This document shows positions 7,603 through 16,812 of a stretch of 38,977 nt of DNA, in pieces (positions within the stretch are counted from its first letter, which is position 1; each line of letters begins with the position of its first letter). Source of the DNA: Methylococcaceae bacterium (GTDB lineage: Bacteria; Pseudomonadota; Gammaproteobacteria; Methylococcales; Methylomonadaceae); the NCBI GenBank assembly GCA_947505105.1, contig CANNKG010000029.1:1-38977 (forward strand), given 5' to 3'. The translations under genes and the position numbers were made by a program. A model generated the notes under the pieces. That model did no database searches. It was not told where the DNA came from and was given only the letters and a program-made list of their open reading frames with translations.

Positions 7603-9225
7603 TTAGATATGTTCGGTTGGAATAATCGTTGGAGGTGTTGTAAAAGAATGATAAGGAGGAGGTGAAGGCAAGGTCCATTCTAAACCATGCTTCGCCGCGT
7701 CTTCCCATACTTCATCCGTTACTTTCTCGCCAGTACCGCCTTTAATCGTATGAATCACGATATACAGGAACAATAACTGGCTAGCGCCAAAAATAAATCC
7801 ACCAATACTTGAAATCATATTCCAGTCCGCAAATTGCACGGCATAATCAGGAATTCTGCGTGGCATACCTGCAAGACCTAAAAAGTGCTGAGGGAAAAAC
7901 AGGATATTAACTGACACTGCAGACAACCAGAAATGTAATTTACCAATTTTTTCGTCATACATGTGTCCAGTCCATTTTGGTAACCAATAATAACCCGCTG
8001 CCATCAAGATGAATACAGAAGCAGGCACCAAAGTGTAATGGAAATGGGCTACGATGAAATAAGTATCATGATATTGGAAATCTAATGGCGCAACCGACAT
8101 CATCAAACCGGTTAAACCGCCCATGGTAAATAAAACTACAAAGGCAATTGAAAACAACATCGGTGTTTCAAAAGTCATCGAACCTTTCCACATGGTAGCA
8201 GTCCAGTTGAACACTTTCACACCGGTTGGAATCGCAATCAACATCGTGGCATACATGAAGTACAATTCGCCTGCCATTGGCAAACCGACAGTAAACATGT
8301 GGTGAGCCCATACGATAAATGAAAGGAACGCAATCGCCGCTGTTGCATAGACCATTGAGCTGTAACCGAATAATGGTTTGCGTGCAAACACCGGAATAAT
8401 GGTCGAAGCCACACCAAAAGTCGGCAGAATCATGACGTATACTTCAGGGTGACCGAAGAACCAGAAGATGTGCTGATATAAAACCGGATCACCGCCACCC
8501 GCTGCATCGAAGAAGCTGGTATCGAAGAAACGGTCCGTCAATAACATCGTTACCGCACCAGCAAATACTGGCATGATCGCAACCAATAAGAAACCCGTGA
8601 TTAACCAAGTCCATACGAACAATGGCATTTTCATTAAGGTCATACCAGGTGCGCGCATGTTAAAAATGGTTGCAATGATGTTGATAGCGCCCATAATTGA
8701 GGAGACCCCCAATAAGTGCACCGAAAATACCGCAAACGGTAACGCTTTTCCGGTTTGCAACACTAAAGGCGGATACAAAGTCCAACCTGATGCCGGAGCA
8801 CCGCCTTCCATAAACAATGTGCTAGCCAGTAACAGAACACCTGCTACCAACATCCAGAAGCTCATGTTGTTCATCCGTGGCAACGCCATATCCGGCGCAC
8901 CAATCATCATTGGAATCATCCAGTTGGCCAAACCAACAAAAGCTGGCATTACGGCCCCGAACACCATTACTAACGCGTGCATGGTGGTCATTGAATTAAA
9001 GAACTGCGGCTCAACAAATTGCATGCCCGGTTCAAATAACTCGGCACGAATCACCATAGCCATGGCTCCGCCTACGAAAAACATGACCAATGCAAACAAT
9101 AGATACAAAGTGCCAATATCTTTATGGTTGGTGGTAATGATCCACCTTAAAATACCCTTAGCTGGGCCATGATCATGATGATCATGTTCGTGATCATGCT
9201 CATGTTCGGCTACGACTGCAGACAT
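7603..9225 (-). CDS. coxA: Cytochrome c oxidase subunit I
   Basis: The catalytic subunit, carrying heme a and the heme a3-CuB centre. The 540 residues give about 12 membrane helices. Seen motifs are MTTMHALVMVFG (low-spin heme His), FWFFGHPEVYVMILP (CuB His and the cross-linked Tyr, with a K-channel glutamate), VWAHHMFTVG (two CuB His), and YFIVAHFHYTL (a3 and a heme ligands). The N-terminus is unusual: EHEHDHEHDHHDHG packs seven histidines into residues 8-19 before the first helix. The start ATG has GAGGT upstream at good spacing. Confidence 0.98.
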   Translation of the reverse strand: MSAVVAEHEHDHEHDHHDHGPAKGILRWIITTNHKDIGTLYLLFALVMFFVGGAMAMVIRAELFEPGMQFVEPQFFNSMTTMHALVMVFGAVMPAFVGLANWMIPMMIGAPDMALPRMNNMSFWMLVAGVLLLASTLFMEGGAPASGWTLYPPLVLQTGKALPFAVFSVHLLGVSSIMGAINIIATIFNMRAPGMTLMKMPLFVWTWLITGFLLVAIMPVFAGAVTMLLTDRFFDTSFFDAAGGGDPVLYQHIFWFFGHPEVYVMILPTFGVASTIIPVFARKPLFGYSSMVYATAAIAFLSFIVWAHHMFTVGLPMAGELYFMYATMLIAIPTGVKVFNWTATMWKGSMTFETPMLFSIAFVVLFTMGGLTGLMMSVAPLDFQYHDTYFIVAHFHYTLVPASVFILMAAGYYWLPKWTGHMYDEKIGKLHFWLSAVSVNILFFPQHFLGLAGMPRRIPDYAVQFADWNMISSIGGFIFGASQLLFLYIVIHTIKGGTGEKVTDEVWEDAAKHGLEWTLPSPPPYHSFTTPPTIIPTEHI

Positions 9226-9292
9226 ATTAATACCTCAAAAAAAAATAAATAAAGATCAGATTAACCGACTTAAACTTTTACAACACTCAGCG

Positions 9293-10795
9293 TTATTTCT
9301 TAGCAAGCAACGGCTGAACATCGGCAGGTTGAATCATATCGCCGACTTTGTTGCCCAACGCGTTACGCGTATAGGTGACAACTGCCGCGAAATCCACTGG
9401 ATTCAACATAGTTCCGAAAGCTGGCATCATCCCTTTACCGTTCGACATTAAAGCCACTTGATTTTTGATATCGCCAGTCACTAATTTGCTGCCGGTAATC
9501 GCAGGGAAAGTCCCCGCCATACCAGCTCCGTCTGCTTGATGGCAAGATGCACAGCTCGCGGCATAAACTTCCTTACCTTTCGCCAGTAACTCATCCTTAG
9601 ACAATTTGGCTTTTACATCAACTTTCGCGGCTTCTTTAGGCGCCTCTGCTGCTTTTGATTCTACAACAGCAGTTCCTCCCTGAAGAGCCTGAATGGCTTT
9701 AGGTTGGATTTCATCACCTTTTTTGTTACCCAATGCATTACGAGTATAGGTAATTACCTGCGCCAACTCGGTCGCATTCAACATTTTGCCGAAAGCCGGC
9801 ATCATGCCTTTACCGTTCAGAATTAAATTAGCCTGAGCATTGATGTCACCATTAACAAGCGCACTACCCGAAATTGCAGGGAATGCTCCAGGAACACCTT
9901 CGCCGCCCGGTAAATGGCAAGAAGAACAGTTTTTGGCATAAACTTCAGCGCCCTTAGCAACTAATTCGTCATGACTTAAATCACTGACATCATTTGCTTT
10001 GGCAAGTTCATCTTTAGTCTTTTTAACCCAAGCGTCGTAATCAGGTTTTTCCATCGCAATTACCACAATCGGCATGAAAGCATGGTCTTTACCGCAAAGC
10101 TCAGTACATTGACCGCGATAAGTGCCTGGTTTGTCAACAGAAGTCCATGCTTCATTTACATATCCAGGAATCGCATCTTTTTTCCAGCCCAAATCAGGAA
10201 CCCACCACGAGTGAATTACATCAGCAGCTGTATATAAGAAGCGAATTTTAGTTTTAACCGGAACCACTAATGGTTTATCAACATTTAATAAATAATGTGG
10301 CACCGAGCGAGGATCGACTCCTGAGCCAACTTGACGGGCTTTGTTACTCGCTTCGTCAAGGCTACTAAAAAAATGAATCCCATTATCAAGATATTCATAC
10401 TCCCATTTCCACTGCCATCCGGTGACTTTGATCGACATTTGGGCTTCTTTGACATCATCAAGCTCTAACATCGCCTTAGTTGCCGGAATCGCCATACCAA
10501 TCAAGATCAGCGTAGGAATGATGGTCCAGATAATTTCTATGGTAGTGTTTTCATGAAACTGTTCTGCGACATGTCCTTTCGATTTCCGATGATGGTAAAT
10601 CGAATAAAACATTACGCCAAATACACCAGCACCAATAAACACACAAATCCATAAAATCAGCATATGCAGATCATAAAGATCATTACTGACTTGTGTAACC
10701 CCTTGCATTAGATTCAGGGCATAATCTGCATGCGCCGAACCCAAGCCAATAGCCATTAGGGTCAGACATGCAATAAGTTGCTTGGTTTTCTTCAC
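9293..10795 (-). CDS. coxB: Cytochrome c oxidase subunit II with two C-terminal cytochrome c domains
   Basis: Subunit II accepts electrons from cytochrome c at its CuA centre. Layout of the 500 residues: signal peptide ending AHA near 23; two membrane helices (about 42-65 and 86-106); CuA domain with H195, C230, E232, C234, H238 and M241; a first cytochrome c domain (C290-S-S-C-H294, distal GKGMMPAFG); an Ala/Lys linker (about 380-400); and a second cytochrome c domain (C415-A-S-C-H419, again GKGMMPAFG). The two c domains are near repeats of each other. It starts with GTG behind a strong GAGGAGG site. It is the first gene of the oxidase operon. Confidence 0.97.
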   Translation of the reverse strand: MKKTKQLIACLTLMAIGLGSAHADYALNLMQGVTQVSNDLYDLHMLILWICVFIGAGVFGVMFYSIYHHRKSKGHVAEQFHENTTIEIIWTIIPTLILIGMAIPATKAMLELDDVKEAQMSIKVTGWQWKWEYEYLDNGIHFFSSLDEASNKARQVGSGVDPRSVPHYLLNVDKPLVVPVKTKIRFLYTAADVIHSWWVPDLGWKKDAIPGYVNEAWTSVDKPGTYRGQCTELCGKDHAFMPIVVIAMEKPDYDAWVKKTKDELAKANDVSDLSHDELVAKGAEVYAKNCSSCHLPGGEGVPGAFPAISGSALVNGDINAQANLILNGKGMMPAFGKMLNATELAQVITYTRNALGNKKGDEIQPKAIQALQGGTAVVESKAAEAPKEAAKVDVKAKLSKDELLAKGKEVYAASCASCHQADGAGMAGTFPAITGSKLVTGDIKNQVALMSNGKGMMPAFGTMLNPVDFAAVVTYTRNALGNKVGDMIQPADVQPLLAKK

Positions 10796-10884
10796 GGAGC
10801 AGCCTCCTCACTTTGTAGTTTAAAAACTCTATATGCACATAAAATTTCAAGGTAATCTAAAGCCCAGCTTGCTTATGGATCCTA

Positions 10885-10915
10885 AGAATTTTAATATTGT
10901 AAAAAATTAAGTCGT
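10885..10915 (-). promoter_or_regulatory. Possible promoter of the coxB operon
   Basis: Reading the minus strand, TTAAAA is followed after 17 bases by TACAAT, a five-of-six match to the sigma70 -10 box, roughly 90-100 bases before the coxB GTG. The -35 match is poor, so this is only a candidate; coordinates are approximate. Confidence 0.25.
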
Positions 10916-10972
10916 CGATTTTAACCTATGCAACGTTTTAACGCTAGGTTAGCGTATGGCTAATCATAAAAA

Positions 10973-11000
10973 AAGCCTGTGAAGTCTCCCTCACAGGCTT
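10973..11000 (-). terminator. Intrinsic terminator of the bacteriohemerythrin gene
   Basis: AAGCCTGTGA (10973-10982) and TCACAGGCTT (10991-11000) form a perfect ten-pair stem with an eight-base loop. On the minus strand it is followed by a run of T (complement of the A-run at about 10968-10974), 28 bases after the hemerythrin stop. It isolates this gene from the coxB promoter region. Confidence 0.9.
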
Positions 11001-11027
11001 ATAAAAAGCCAACTAGCGGAACTCAGA

Positions 11028-11423
11028 TTAACTGAGGACCACTGAATAACCTTTGTCAAAGTTAGGAATATGACTATCCAGCCAACCCTTGACCATTTGT
11101 CCAACTTCATCAGTGACTTCAGCTTCACCCGCATGGAATTTAGCTTGCAAACCGGCACAAATTCCCACTAATGCGTCATGCTCTGCTTTATGCGCAGGAT
11201 AATTAGCATAATTTTTCGCCTGCATTTCACGCTCTTCATGAGCAAAATGATCGACTACGTAAGCAATAAGATCATCTAATTGCTCACCGATAGCGGAACG
11301 TGCGGCACCGCCAGTAGCCAAATCATATAATTTATTCAACTTTCCAAATAAAACTTGATGTTCCTCATCAGCAAATCCGACATTCGTACCATATTGAGCA
11401 GCGGTCCAAGTAATTAATGCCAT
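11028..11423 (-). CDS. Bacteriohemerythrin (single-domain O2-binding protein)
   Basis: A 131-residue non-heme diiron oxygen-binding protein. All expected ligands are visible at canonical spacing: H22, H59, E63, H78, H82, H118 and D123. No signalling domain is attached, so it is a stand-alone cytoplasmic carrier. Such hemerythrins in methanotrophs have been linked to oxygen supply to particulate methane monooxygenase and respiratory membranes (family knowledge). Placement directly upstream of the cytochrome oxidase operon agrees with an oxygen-delivery role, which is inference. It has its own candidate promoter and a strong terminator, so it is probably monocistronic. A GAGG site precedes the ATG. 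Confidence 0.95.
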   Translation of the reverse strand: MALITWTAAQYGTNVGFADEEHQVLFGKLNKLYDLATGGAARSAIGEQLDDLIAYVVDHFAHEEREMQAKNYANYPAHKAEHDALVGICAGLQAKFHAGEAEVTDEVGQMVKGWLDSHIPNFDKGYSVVLS

Positions 11424-11476
11424 AATGTCTTTCCTCGTAATTATTTTTATTGAAGTTAAGTATTAACTGCATAAGT

Positions 11477-11505
11477 ATTATGGTTTAATTTTTTGACAAA
11501 AACAA
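11477..11505 (-). promoter_or_regulatory. Candidate sigma70 promoter for bacteriohemerythrin
   Basis: On the minus strand TTGTTT (11505-11500) is followed after exactly 17 bases by CATAAT (11482-11477), about 55 bases before the ATG. The -10 matches five of six consensus bases; the -35 keeps TTG only. Confidence 0.4.
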
Positions 11506-11513
11506 TAATTATT

Positions 11514-12170
11514 TTAAGGAAAAAAATTACCTGAACTTTCAACAAGAATACCTGATTGATAAGGAACAATCCCGAGCAAAGGACTTTCGAGGCTATTCTC
11601 AAGAAATGCGATATTTTCCTGTTCAAACGGCATATTCGGTTCGATACAAACCGCAATCCAGCCTGCACAAACCACTTCCGAGCGATTAATTGCCGACATA
11701 GCCAAGCGCCCCTGATTAATACATCCCAAACGAATCGGCACAACCAAAATAACCGGCAGGCCCAACATGACAGCCAAATCCGCATTGTCGAATGCAGGCG
11801 TTATCGGAGAATACCAACCTCCTGCACCCTCGACCAGCACCCAATCCGAATCATCAGCCAGTCGTTTAAAACAAGCTTGAATCACTTCTAAGCGCACTGG
11901 ATTTTCAGCACCCGCCAGATGGGGGGAAACCGGTAATTCGTAGGCATAAGGATTGATGATCTCATAAGGCAAAGCGACATTTGCATGTTGCAAAATCAAC
12001 AGTGCATCCTCATTTTGCAGATAGCCATCGCGCCAAACACAACCCGAGGCAACAGGCTTCATTCCAACCACTCGCTTTCCTTGTCGCTTGAAATAATCGA
12101 TTAATGCAATCGTCGTAGTGGTCTTGCCAACGCCGGTATCAGTTCCGGTAATAAAATAGCCACTAGCCAT
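11514..12170 (-). CDS. bioD: Dethiobiotin synthetase
   Basis: BioD closes the ureido ring of dethiobiotin from 7,8-diaminopelargonate, CO2 and ATP. The N-terminus carries the P-loop FITGTDTGVGKTTTT, followed by KPVASGC and, in mid-protein, VEGAGGWYSP. I use the ATG at 12170, one base after the bioC TAG stop; the open frame extends three codons further to a TTG inside bioC. The length (218 residues) is usual. It is the last gene of bioBFHCD. Confidence 0.96.
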   Translation of the reverse strand: MASGYFITGTDTGVGKTTTTIALIDYFKRQGKRVVGMKPVASGCVWRDGYLQNEDALLILQHANVALPYEIINPYAYELPVSPHLAGAENPVRLEVIQACFKRLADDSDWVLVEGAGGWYSPITPAFDNADLAVMLGLPVILVVPIRLGCINQGRLAMSAINRSEVVCAGWIAVCIEPNMPFEQENIAFLENSLESPLLGIVPYQSGILVESSGNFFP

Positions 12171-12171
12171 A

Positions 12172-12951
12172 CTAAGCAACCCTCGCGCTTACCCAAATAA
12201 CTTCATAACTGGCGCTTATCGAGTCCGAATGGCCTGAGCAAGGATAATGATTTTGTAATTGCTGTAGTTTGGATTTACCGGTTAAATGCTCAGTGCGTCC
12301 AACATGAACATAATTAGCCCCCAAGCCCTTCAGTTCACGCATTAGCATCCAGACACTCGAATATGCCAATTGATAAGTTTTATGCTCCACTTGAATATCA
12401 CGCCACCCGCCTTGGATTAAAAAGTGCTTTAACTGCTCAACCGAATAAAAATCATTGACGTGCCGATAATGATCGATTTTGGCCCACGCTTGCTTCAACT
12501 CAAATAAAGTTTCGGGCCCAAAAGTACTAAAGCACAAAGAGTGACCGGATTTTAAGACTCGCTGAAACTCCGCCAACACTTGAACGAGATTTCGACACCA
12601 CTGCACAGCAAGATTCGAAAACACATGATCGACAACTCCGTTTTGTAACGGTAGTAATTCCGCATCCGCACACAGATAAAGCACGTTACCCGGTAAGTTC
12701 TGTCGAGCTTTTTGCAACATCGGCAAGGCGAGATCCAATGCCAAAAGCTCCGTATCGACAGATAATTGCTGCAACATGCCGGTCAAAAACCCAGTTCCAC
12801 ATCCTACATCCAGCACGCGACCGGACAAAGTCTGTATATTGCTTAATTTTACCAACGCCTGCCCAGCCATGCGTTGCAGATGCGCAAAATCGTCATAATG
12901 CGACGAAGCATTACCGAAGGCATATCTAATGTGTTGTTTTTCAGTATCCAA
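12172..12951 (-). CDS. bioC: Malonyl-ACP O-methyltransferase BioC
   Basis: BioC methylates malonyl-ACP with S-adenosylmethionine so that fatty-acid enzymes can build the pimeloyl chain. The SAM site VLDVGCGTGFLTG (near residue 46), the AYS-x-x-WMLMRELKGLGA segment and the 259-residue length are typical. The start appears to be TTG at 12951: an in-frame stop lies just upstream, no ATG or GTG is available before the conserved N-terminus, and an AGAG site sits about seven bases ahead. The gene begins 22 bases after the bioH stop. Confidence 0.95.
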   Translation of the reverse strand: MDTEKQHIRYAFGNASSHYDDFAHLQRMAGQALVKLSNIQTLSGRVLDVGCGTGFLTGMLQQLSVDTELLALDLALPMLQKARQNLPGNVLYLCADAELLPLQNGVVDHVFSNLAVQWCRNLVQVLAEFQRVLKSGHSLCFSTFGPETLFELKQAWAKIDHYRHVNDFYSVEQLKHFLIQGGWRDIQVEHKTYQLAYSSVWMLMRELKGLGANYVHVGRTEHLTGKSKLQQLQNHYPCSGHSDSISASYEVIWVSARVA

Positions 12952-12973
12952 AAATGCTCTATTTACAGATTAG

Positions 12974-13744
12974 TTATAAATTAGGTACAAATGCCCGAAT
13001 CGTCCGGACAACCTCTTGAGGATGAGATAAAAAAGGCACATGACCCGCCTGAGGCAACACCTCGATATGACAATGCGGCAACAGGACAGCAAGATCTTTT
13101 GCCACGGTTTTCGGAACCAGGGTATCCAGACGACCATAAATGCCCAACACCGGACAGATCAGATTCGCAAAAACGTTTCTCAAATCCTGTTGTTGCAGAG
13201 CGGTTAAACCAGAGCGCAATACTTCAGGACTAGGTGGTGAACATTCCAATACTTGATGTTTAAGCACTTTCAACATGGGCGCCATCTCAGGCAGTCCATG
13301 TAATTGTAAAGCCAAAAAGCGCATCAAGGTTGCCGGCGCATTGGCGATCAAATTTTCAGCAAATGCCTCAAGCACTTCGAGATTCATGCCCGACCACTGT
13401 TCGCGTTCGACAAAGCATGGATTTGCTGCAATAAAAATCAAAGCGGAAACGCGTTCTGGAAACTGCTGAGCAATCTCCAACGCCACCAATCCGCCCATCG
13501 ACCAACCCAACCAACAGCAAGGAGATTCGCCGATTTCACCAACAATTTTCTTAGCGACAGCCGACAACTCAAACGCGTCAACCGAAAGACTTCGACCATG
13601 CCCCGGCAGATCAACACAAATCACTCGATAAAAGCGCGCAAGCTCCTCGGCAAATTGACGCCACACACCGCTATGCATTCCCCAGCCATGCAGCATGACA
13701 ATAGGGTGGCCTTCACCATAGATTTCTACATGAAGATCAGCCAT
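12974..13744 (-). CDS. bioH: Pimeloyl-ACP methyl ester carboxylesterase BioH
   Basis: BioH removes the methyl ester from pimeloyl-ACP methyl ester, ending chain growth. It is an alpha/beta hydrolase of 256 residues: oxyanion region [11 protein letters not shown], nucleophile Ser in GWSMGG, acidic residue in YGRLDTLVP and catalytic His in [10 protein letters not shown]. Its ATG overlaps the end of bioF by eight bases, so translation is coupled. The BioC-BioH pair shows that this strain uses the E. coli-type pimelate route. Confidence 0.95.
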   Translation of the reverse strand: MADLHVEIYGEGHPIVMLHGWGMHSGVWRQFAEELARFYRVICVDLPGHGRSLSVDAFELSAVAKKIVGEIGESPCCWLGWSMGGLVALEIAQQFPERVSALIFIAANPCFVEREQWSGMNLEVLEAFAENLIANAPATLMRFLALQLHGLPEMAPMLKVLKHQVLECSPPSPEVLRSGLTALQQQDLRNVFANLICPVLGIYGRLDTLVPKTVAKDLAVLLPHCHIEVLPQAGHVPFLSHPQEVVRTIRAFVPNL

Positions 13745-14933
13745 CCACCTTACCTAAACATTCGGGAATATTCGAAAACGCCCGCTCCAAGGCGACCAGT
13801 AGTTGCTCAACATGCAGCGCAGAATGTTGCGTCGAGAATGTCACTCTAAGCCGAGCACTCCCCTGAGGCACAGTCGGCGGACGAATCGCACTCACCCAAA
13901 AACCCTGTTCAAATAAAGCGGCACTAATCAACATCGCTCGTTGATTATCGCCGACCAATATCGGCTGAATTGGGGTAGTTGAAGCCATCAAATTCAAACC
14001 TAGTTGACGCGCACCGTTTCGAAACTGCGTCACCAACTCTTGAAGCCGTTCACGACGCCAAGGTTCAGTTTTAATAAGCGCCAAACTGGTCCGGGTTGCC
14101 GCCGCAATCGCCGATGGTAAAGCGGTGGTATATATGAAGGTATGTGCTTTTTGAATCAGTGTCTCAATCAACAACTTGGAACCCGCTACAAACGCACCAC
14201 TCGTCCCCAAGGCCTTACCAAAAGTCCCGACCAACACCTGGACATCTTGACTTGATGCATCAAAATACTCTAATACGCCAGCGCCATGAGTGCCTAAAAC
14301 CCCCAGTCCATGGGCATCATCCACCATCAACCAAGCTTGATGCGCCTTGGCAAGTGCTGTCAAATCGGCAATCGGTGCAAGATCGCCATCCATACTGAAG
14401 ACTCCATCAGTAACAATCAACTGGTTACCCGATGCTGATTGCAACAGGTTATCCAAATGCCCCAGGTCGCCATGTCGATAACGCTTAAGCTCGGCACGAG
14501 ATAATAATCCACCGTCCACTAATGAAGCATGATTCAATCGATCCTCAAAGACCTTATCACCTTTTCCCAGTAATCCGCTAATGACGCCCAGATTGGCCAT
14601 ATAGCCGGTTGAAAACAGCAAAGCGCGCTCCCGACCGGTAAATGCAGCCAATTCTTCCTCAAGCGCATGATGCTCTTCACTGTGACCACACACCAGATGC
14701 GCAGCACCACTGCCGACCCCCCATTGCTCCGCTGCGTCCTTAAACCTGCGCTTCACTAGAGGATGGTTGGCAAGTCCGAGGTAATCGTTACTACAAAAAT
14801 TGATTTTAGACTCGCCATCAATGCGTATTTCTATGCCCTGCGGACTTTCAAGAATTCGCCGTTGCCGATACAAGCCTCGCTGCTTCAGAGTTTCAATTTG
14901 ATCCACCAGATGGGCAAACGACGGTTTCATCAT
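13737..14933 (-). CDS. bioF: 8-amino-7-oxononanoate synthase
   Basis: BioF is the PLP enzyme condensing pimeloyl-ACP with alanine. In 398 residues it shows [36 protein letters not shown] (split over a loop), [11 protein letters not shown] and the PLP lysine in [13 protein letters not shown]. The ATG directly follows the bioB TAA (TAAATG), and a second ATG is the next codon. Length and motifs are normal. Confidence 0.97.
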   Translation of the reverse strand: MMKPSFAHLVDQIETLKQRGLYRQRRILESPQGIEIRIDGESKINFCSNDYLGLANHPLVKRRFKDAAEQWGVGSGAAHLVCGHSEEHHALEEELAAFTGRERALLFSTGYMANLGVISGLLGKGDKVFEDRLNHASLVDGGLLSRAELKRYRHGDLGHLDNLLQSASGNQLIVTDGVFSMDGDLAPIADLTALAKAHQAWLMVDDAHGLGVLGTHGAGVLEYFDASSQDVQVLVGTFGKALGTSGAFVAGSKLLIETLIQKAHTFIYTTALPSAIAAATRTSLALIKTEPWRRERLQELVTQFRNGARQLGLNLMASTTPIQPILVGDNQRAMLISAALFEQGFWVSAIRPPTVPQGSARLRVTFSTQHSALHVEQLLVALERAFSNIPECLGKVDG

Positions 14934-15917
14934 TTAAGCGTAACTTGAACCACCCGCATAAACACCAAGGCGCTGAAATAATCGCTGATCATGTTCAGTC
15001 ATAGGATTATCGGTCGTCAACAATTTGTCGCCGTAAAAAATTGAATTCGCCCCTGCCAAGAAACACAGCGCCTGTAATTCATCACTCATTGAAGTGCGAC
15101 CAGCCGATAGCCGAACCCGCGACCTTGGCAACATGATCCGGGCGACCGCAATCATGCGCACAAATAGCAATGGATCTAAATTGTCACTCCCCATCAGCGG
15201 CGTTCCCTCAACCTGCACCAGCATATTAATCGGCACACTTTCGGGATGTTTCGGTAAGTTAGCAAGCTGAATTAACAATTTGGCCCGATCTTGATCACTC
15301 TCCCCCATTCCGACAATACCGCCGCAACAAACATTGATTCCGGCATCTCTGACCCGCTCAAGGGTATCGAGTCGATCCTGATAAGTGCGCGTCGTAATCA
15401 CTTCAGAATAATAATCTTCAGAGGTATCCAGATTATGATTGTAATAATCCAGGCCACCCGCTTTAAGACGTTGAGTTTGCTGATCGGTGAGCATACCAAG
15501 CGTTACACAGGTTTCCATACCGAGGGCTTTTACTTCCTGAACCATTTCAACCACGCGCTCGATATCTTTGTCCTTGGGTTGGCGCCAAGCGGCTCCCATG
15601 CAAAATCTTGACGCACCTTGTGCCTGAGCGCGTTTAGCGGCCTGAATAACGTCAGACAAAGGTAATAATGCTTCAGGCTTTAAATCCGCATCATGATGGG
15701 CACTTTGCGGACAATAGCCGCAGTCTTCGGAACACGCGCCGGTCTTGATGCTGAGTAGGCTGCTAATCTGAATTTCGTTCGGATCAAAACTGTGTCGATG
15801 TATCGTCTGCGCCCTAAAAATCAGATCATTAAACGGCATCGCAAACAACGCCTGAACTTCGTCCAATTGCCAATCATGTCGTTCGACTGCACGTTCCACA
15901 TAAATGTTTTCAGACAT
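14934..15917 (-). CDS. bioB: Biotin synthase
   Basis: BioB inserts sulfur into dethiobiotin by radical-SAM chemistry. The radical-SAM cluster motif CSEDCGYC lies near residue 60, preceded by SLLSIKTGA; the conserved SAGRTSM segment carries the Arg ligand of the second cluster. The 327 residues are full length. It is the first gene of bioBFHCD. Upstream is an uninterrupted eight-G tract only one base from the ATG, in place of a standard ribosome site. I saw no BirA-type operator palindrome upstream. Confidence 0.97.
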   Translation of the reverse strand: MSENIYVERAVERHDWQLDEVQALFAMPFNDLIFRAQTIHRHSFDPNEIQISSLLSIKTGACSEDCGYCPQSAHHDADLKPEALLPLSDVIQAAKRAQAQGASRFCMGAAWRQPKDKDIERVVEMVQEVKALGMETCVTLGMLTDQQTQRLKAGGLDYYNHNLDTSEDYYSEVITTRTYQDRLDTLERVRDAGINVCCGGIVGMGESDQDRAKLLIQLANLPKHPESVPINMLVQVEGTPLMGSDNLDPLLFVRMIAVARIMLPRSRVRLSAGRTSMSDELQALCFLAGANSIFYGDKLLTTDNPMTEHDQRLFQRLGVYAGGSSYA

Positions 15918-15918
15918 T

Positions 15919-15926
15919 CCCCCCCC
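15919..15926 (-). repeat. Homopolymeric G8 tract at the bioB ribosome-binding site
   Basis: On the coding strand eight consecutive G residues end one base before the bioB ATG and act as the only Shine-Dalgarno-like sequence. Tracts like this can slip during replication, so length could vary between cells. Confidence 0.6.
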
Positions 15927-16098
15927 AAACTTTAAAAAATACTAGAATAATCATTTAATATCAATGCAGCCACCGTTGGCCCTCATGATAAAATAATGCA
16001 AAATAACCTTAATCGTCACCCCCTAAAAACTCCAAATTACCCAAGACTACCAAGCTCTTCGCATTTTTACGGGAACAATTTAACTCACTGGTCAACTA

Positions 16099-16812
16099 AT
16101 GAGTTTCGAATTAGTAAACAACTGGAAAAATATTATACAGGATTTTTGGCTACCACCTACCTGCATATTGTGCGAGTATCCGGGAGCTAATCACCTAGAT
16201 CTGTGTTTGGACTGTTTTGAAAATTTACCTCGACATGACAAGCGCTGCTTACAATGCGCGGCTCACATGCCTGAAGCTAACGAGTTCGGAGTGATATGTG
16301 GCGAGTGCCAAATCAGAGCGCCCGCATTTGATAGAACGTTGGCATTTTATGACTACCGAGATAGCATGCGCTATCTAATTTCACAATTAAAGTTTCACCG
16401 ACAGTATAAAATCGCCCGATTACTCGGTTCACTCATTGCCGAGGAACTAGCCAAGCAACACGAACTTCCGGAAGCGATCATCCCGGTCCCACTCCATCCC
16501 AAACGTTATCGGGAGCGCCATTTTAATCAAAGTTTTGAAATTGCCAAAACCATTTCAGCGCAATTGAAGCTTCCCTTACTCACTGATTATTGTATTCGGC
16601 AGCGTAATACCGTTCACCAAACGCAACTCAGCAAAAATGAACGCCTTAAAAATATGCGCGATGCTTTTGGGATTACCACGACCATACCGGCACAACATGT
16701 TGCCATTCTGGATGATGTGATGACCACCGGATCCACCCTGCATGAACTTGCAGCAGTGCTGAAAAAATCAGGCATTCAACGTGTTGATGCCTGGGTTTGT
16801 GCGAGAGCGTAA
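16099..16812 (+). CDS. comF: ComF family phosphoribosyltransferase-like protein
   Basis: A 237-residue ComF/GntX-type protein. The N-terminal part holds a zinc-finger-like cysteine set (CILC, LCLDC, CLQC, CGEC) between about residues 19 and 75. The C-terminal half has the phosphoribosyltransferase signature VAILDDVMTTGSTLHEL. Relatives take part in DNA uptake or use of foreign DNA and are often placed next to bioB in gammaproteobacteria. The ribosome site before the ATG is weak. It is divergent from bioB across about 180 bases. Confidence 0.92.
   Translation: MSFELVNNWKNIIQDFWLPPTCILCEYPGANHLDLCLDCFENLPRHDKRCLQCAAHMPEANEFGVICGECQIRAPAFDRTLAFYDYRDSMRYLISQLKFHRQYKIARLLGSLIAEELAKQHELPEAIIPVPLHPKRYRERHFNQSFEIAKTISAQLKLPLLTDYCIRQRNTVHQTQLSKNERLKNMRDAFGITTTIPAQHVAILDDVMTTGSTLHELAAVLKKSGIQRVDAWVCARA

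Noticed and set aside
8573-9172. 199-residue plus-strand open frame opposite coxA
   Set aside because: It lies wholly within the strongly conserved coxA gene on the other strand, has no recognisable domain and is rich in Asn/Ala/Thr as expected of an antisense shadow.
11456-11785. 109-residue minus-strand frame overlapping bioD
   Set aside because: Out of frame with bioD, rich in Cys/Trp/Arg, and ends in the AT-rich promoter of the hemerythrin gene; no family resemblance.
15918-16098. BirA-type biotin operator between bioB and comF
   Set aside because: No TTGTAAC-like half-site with a matching inverted copy was found.
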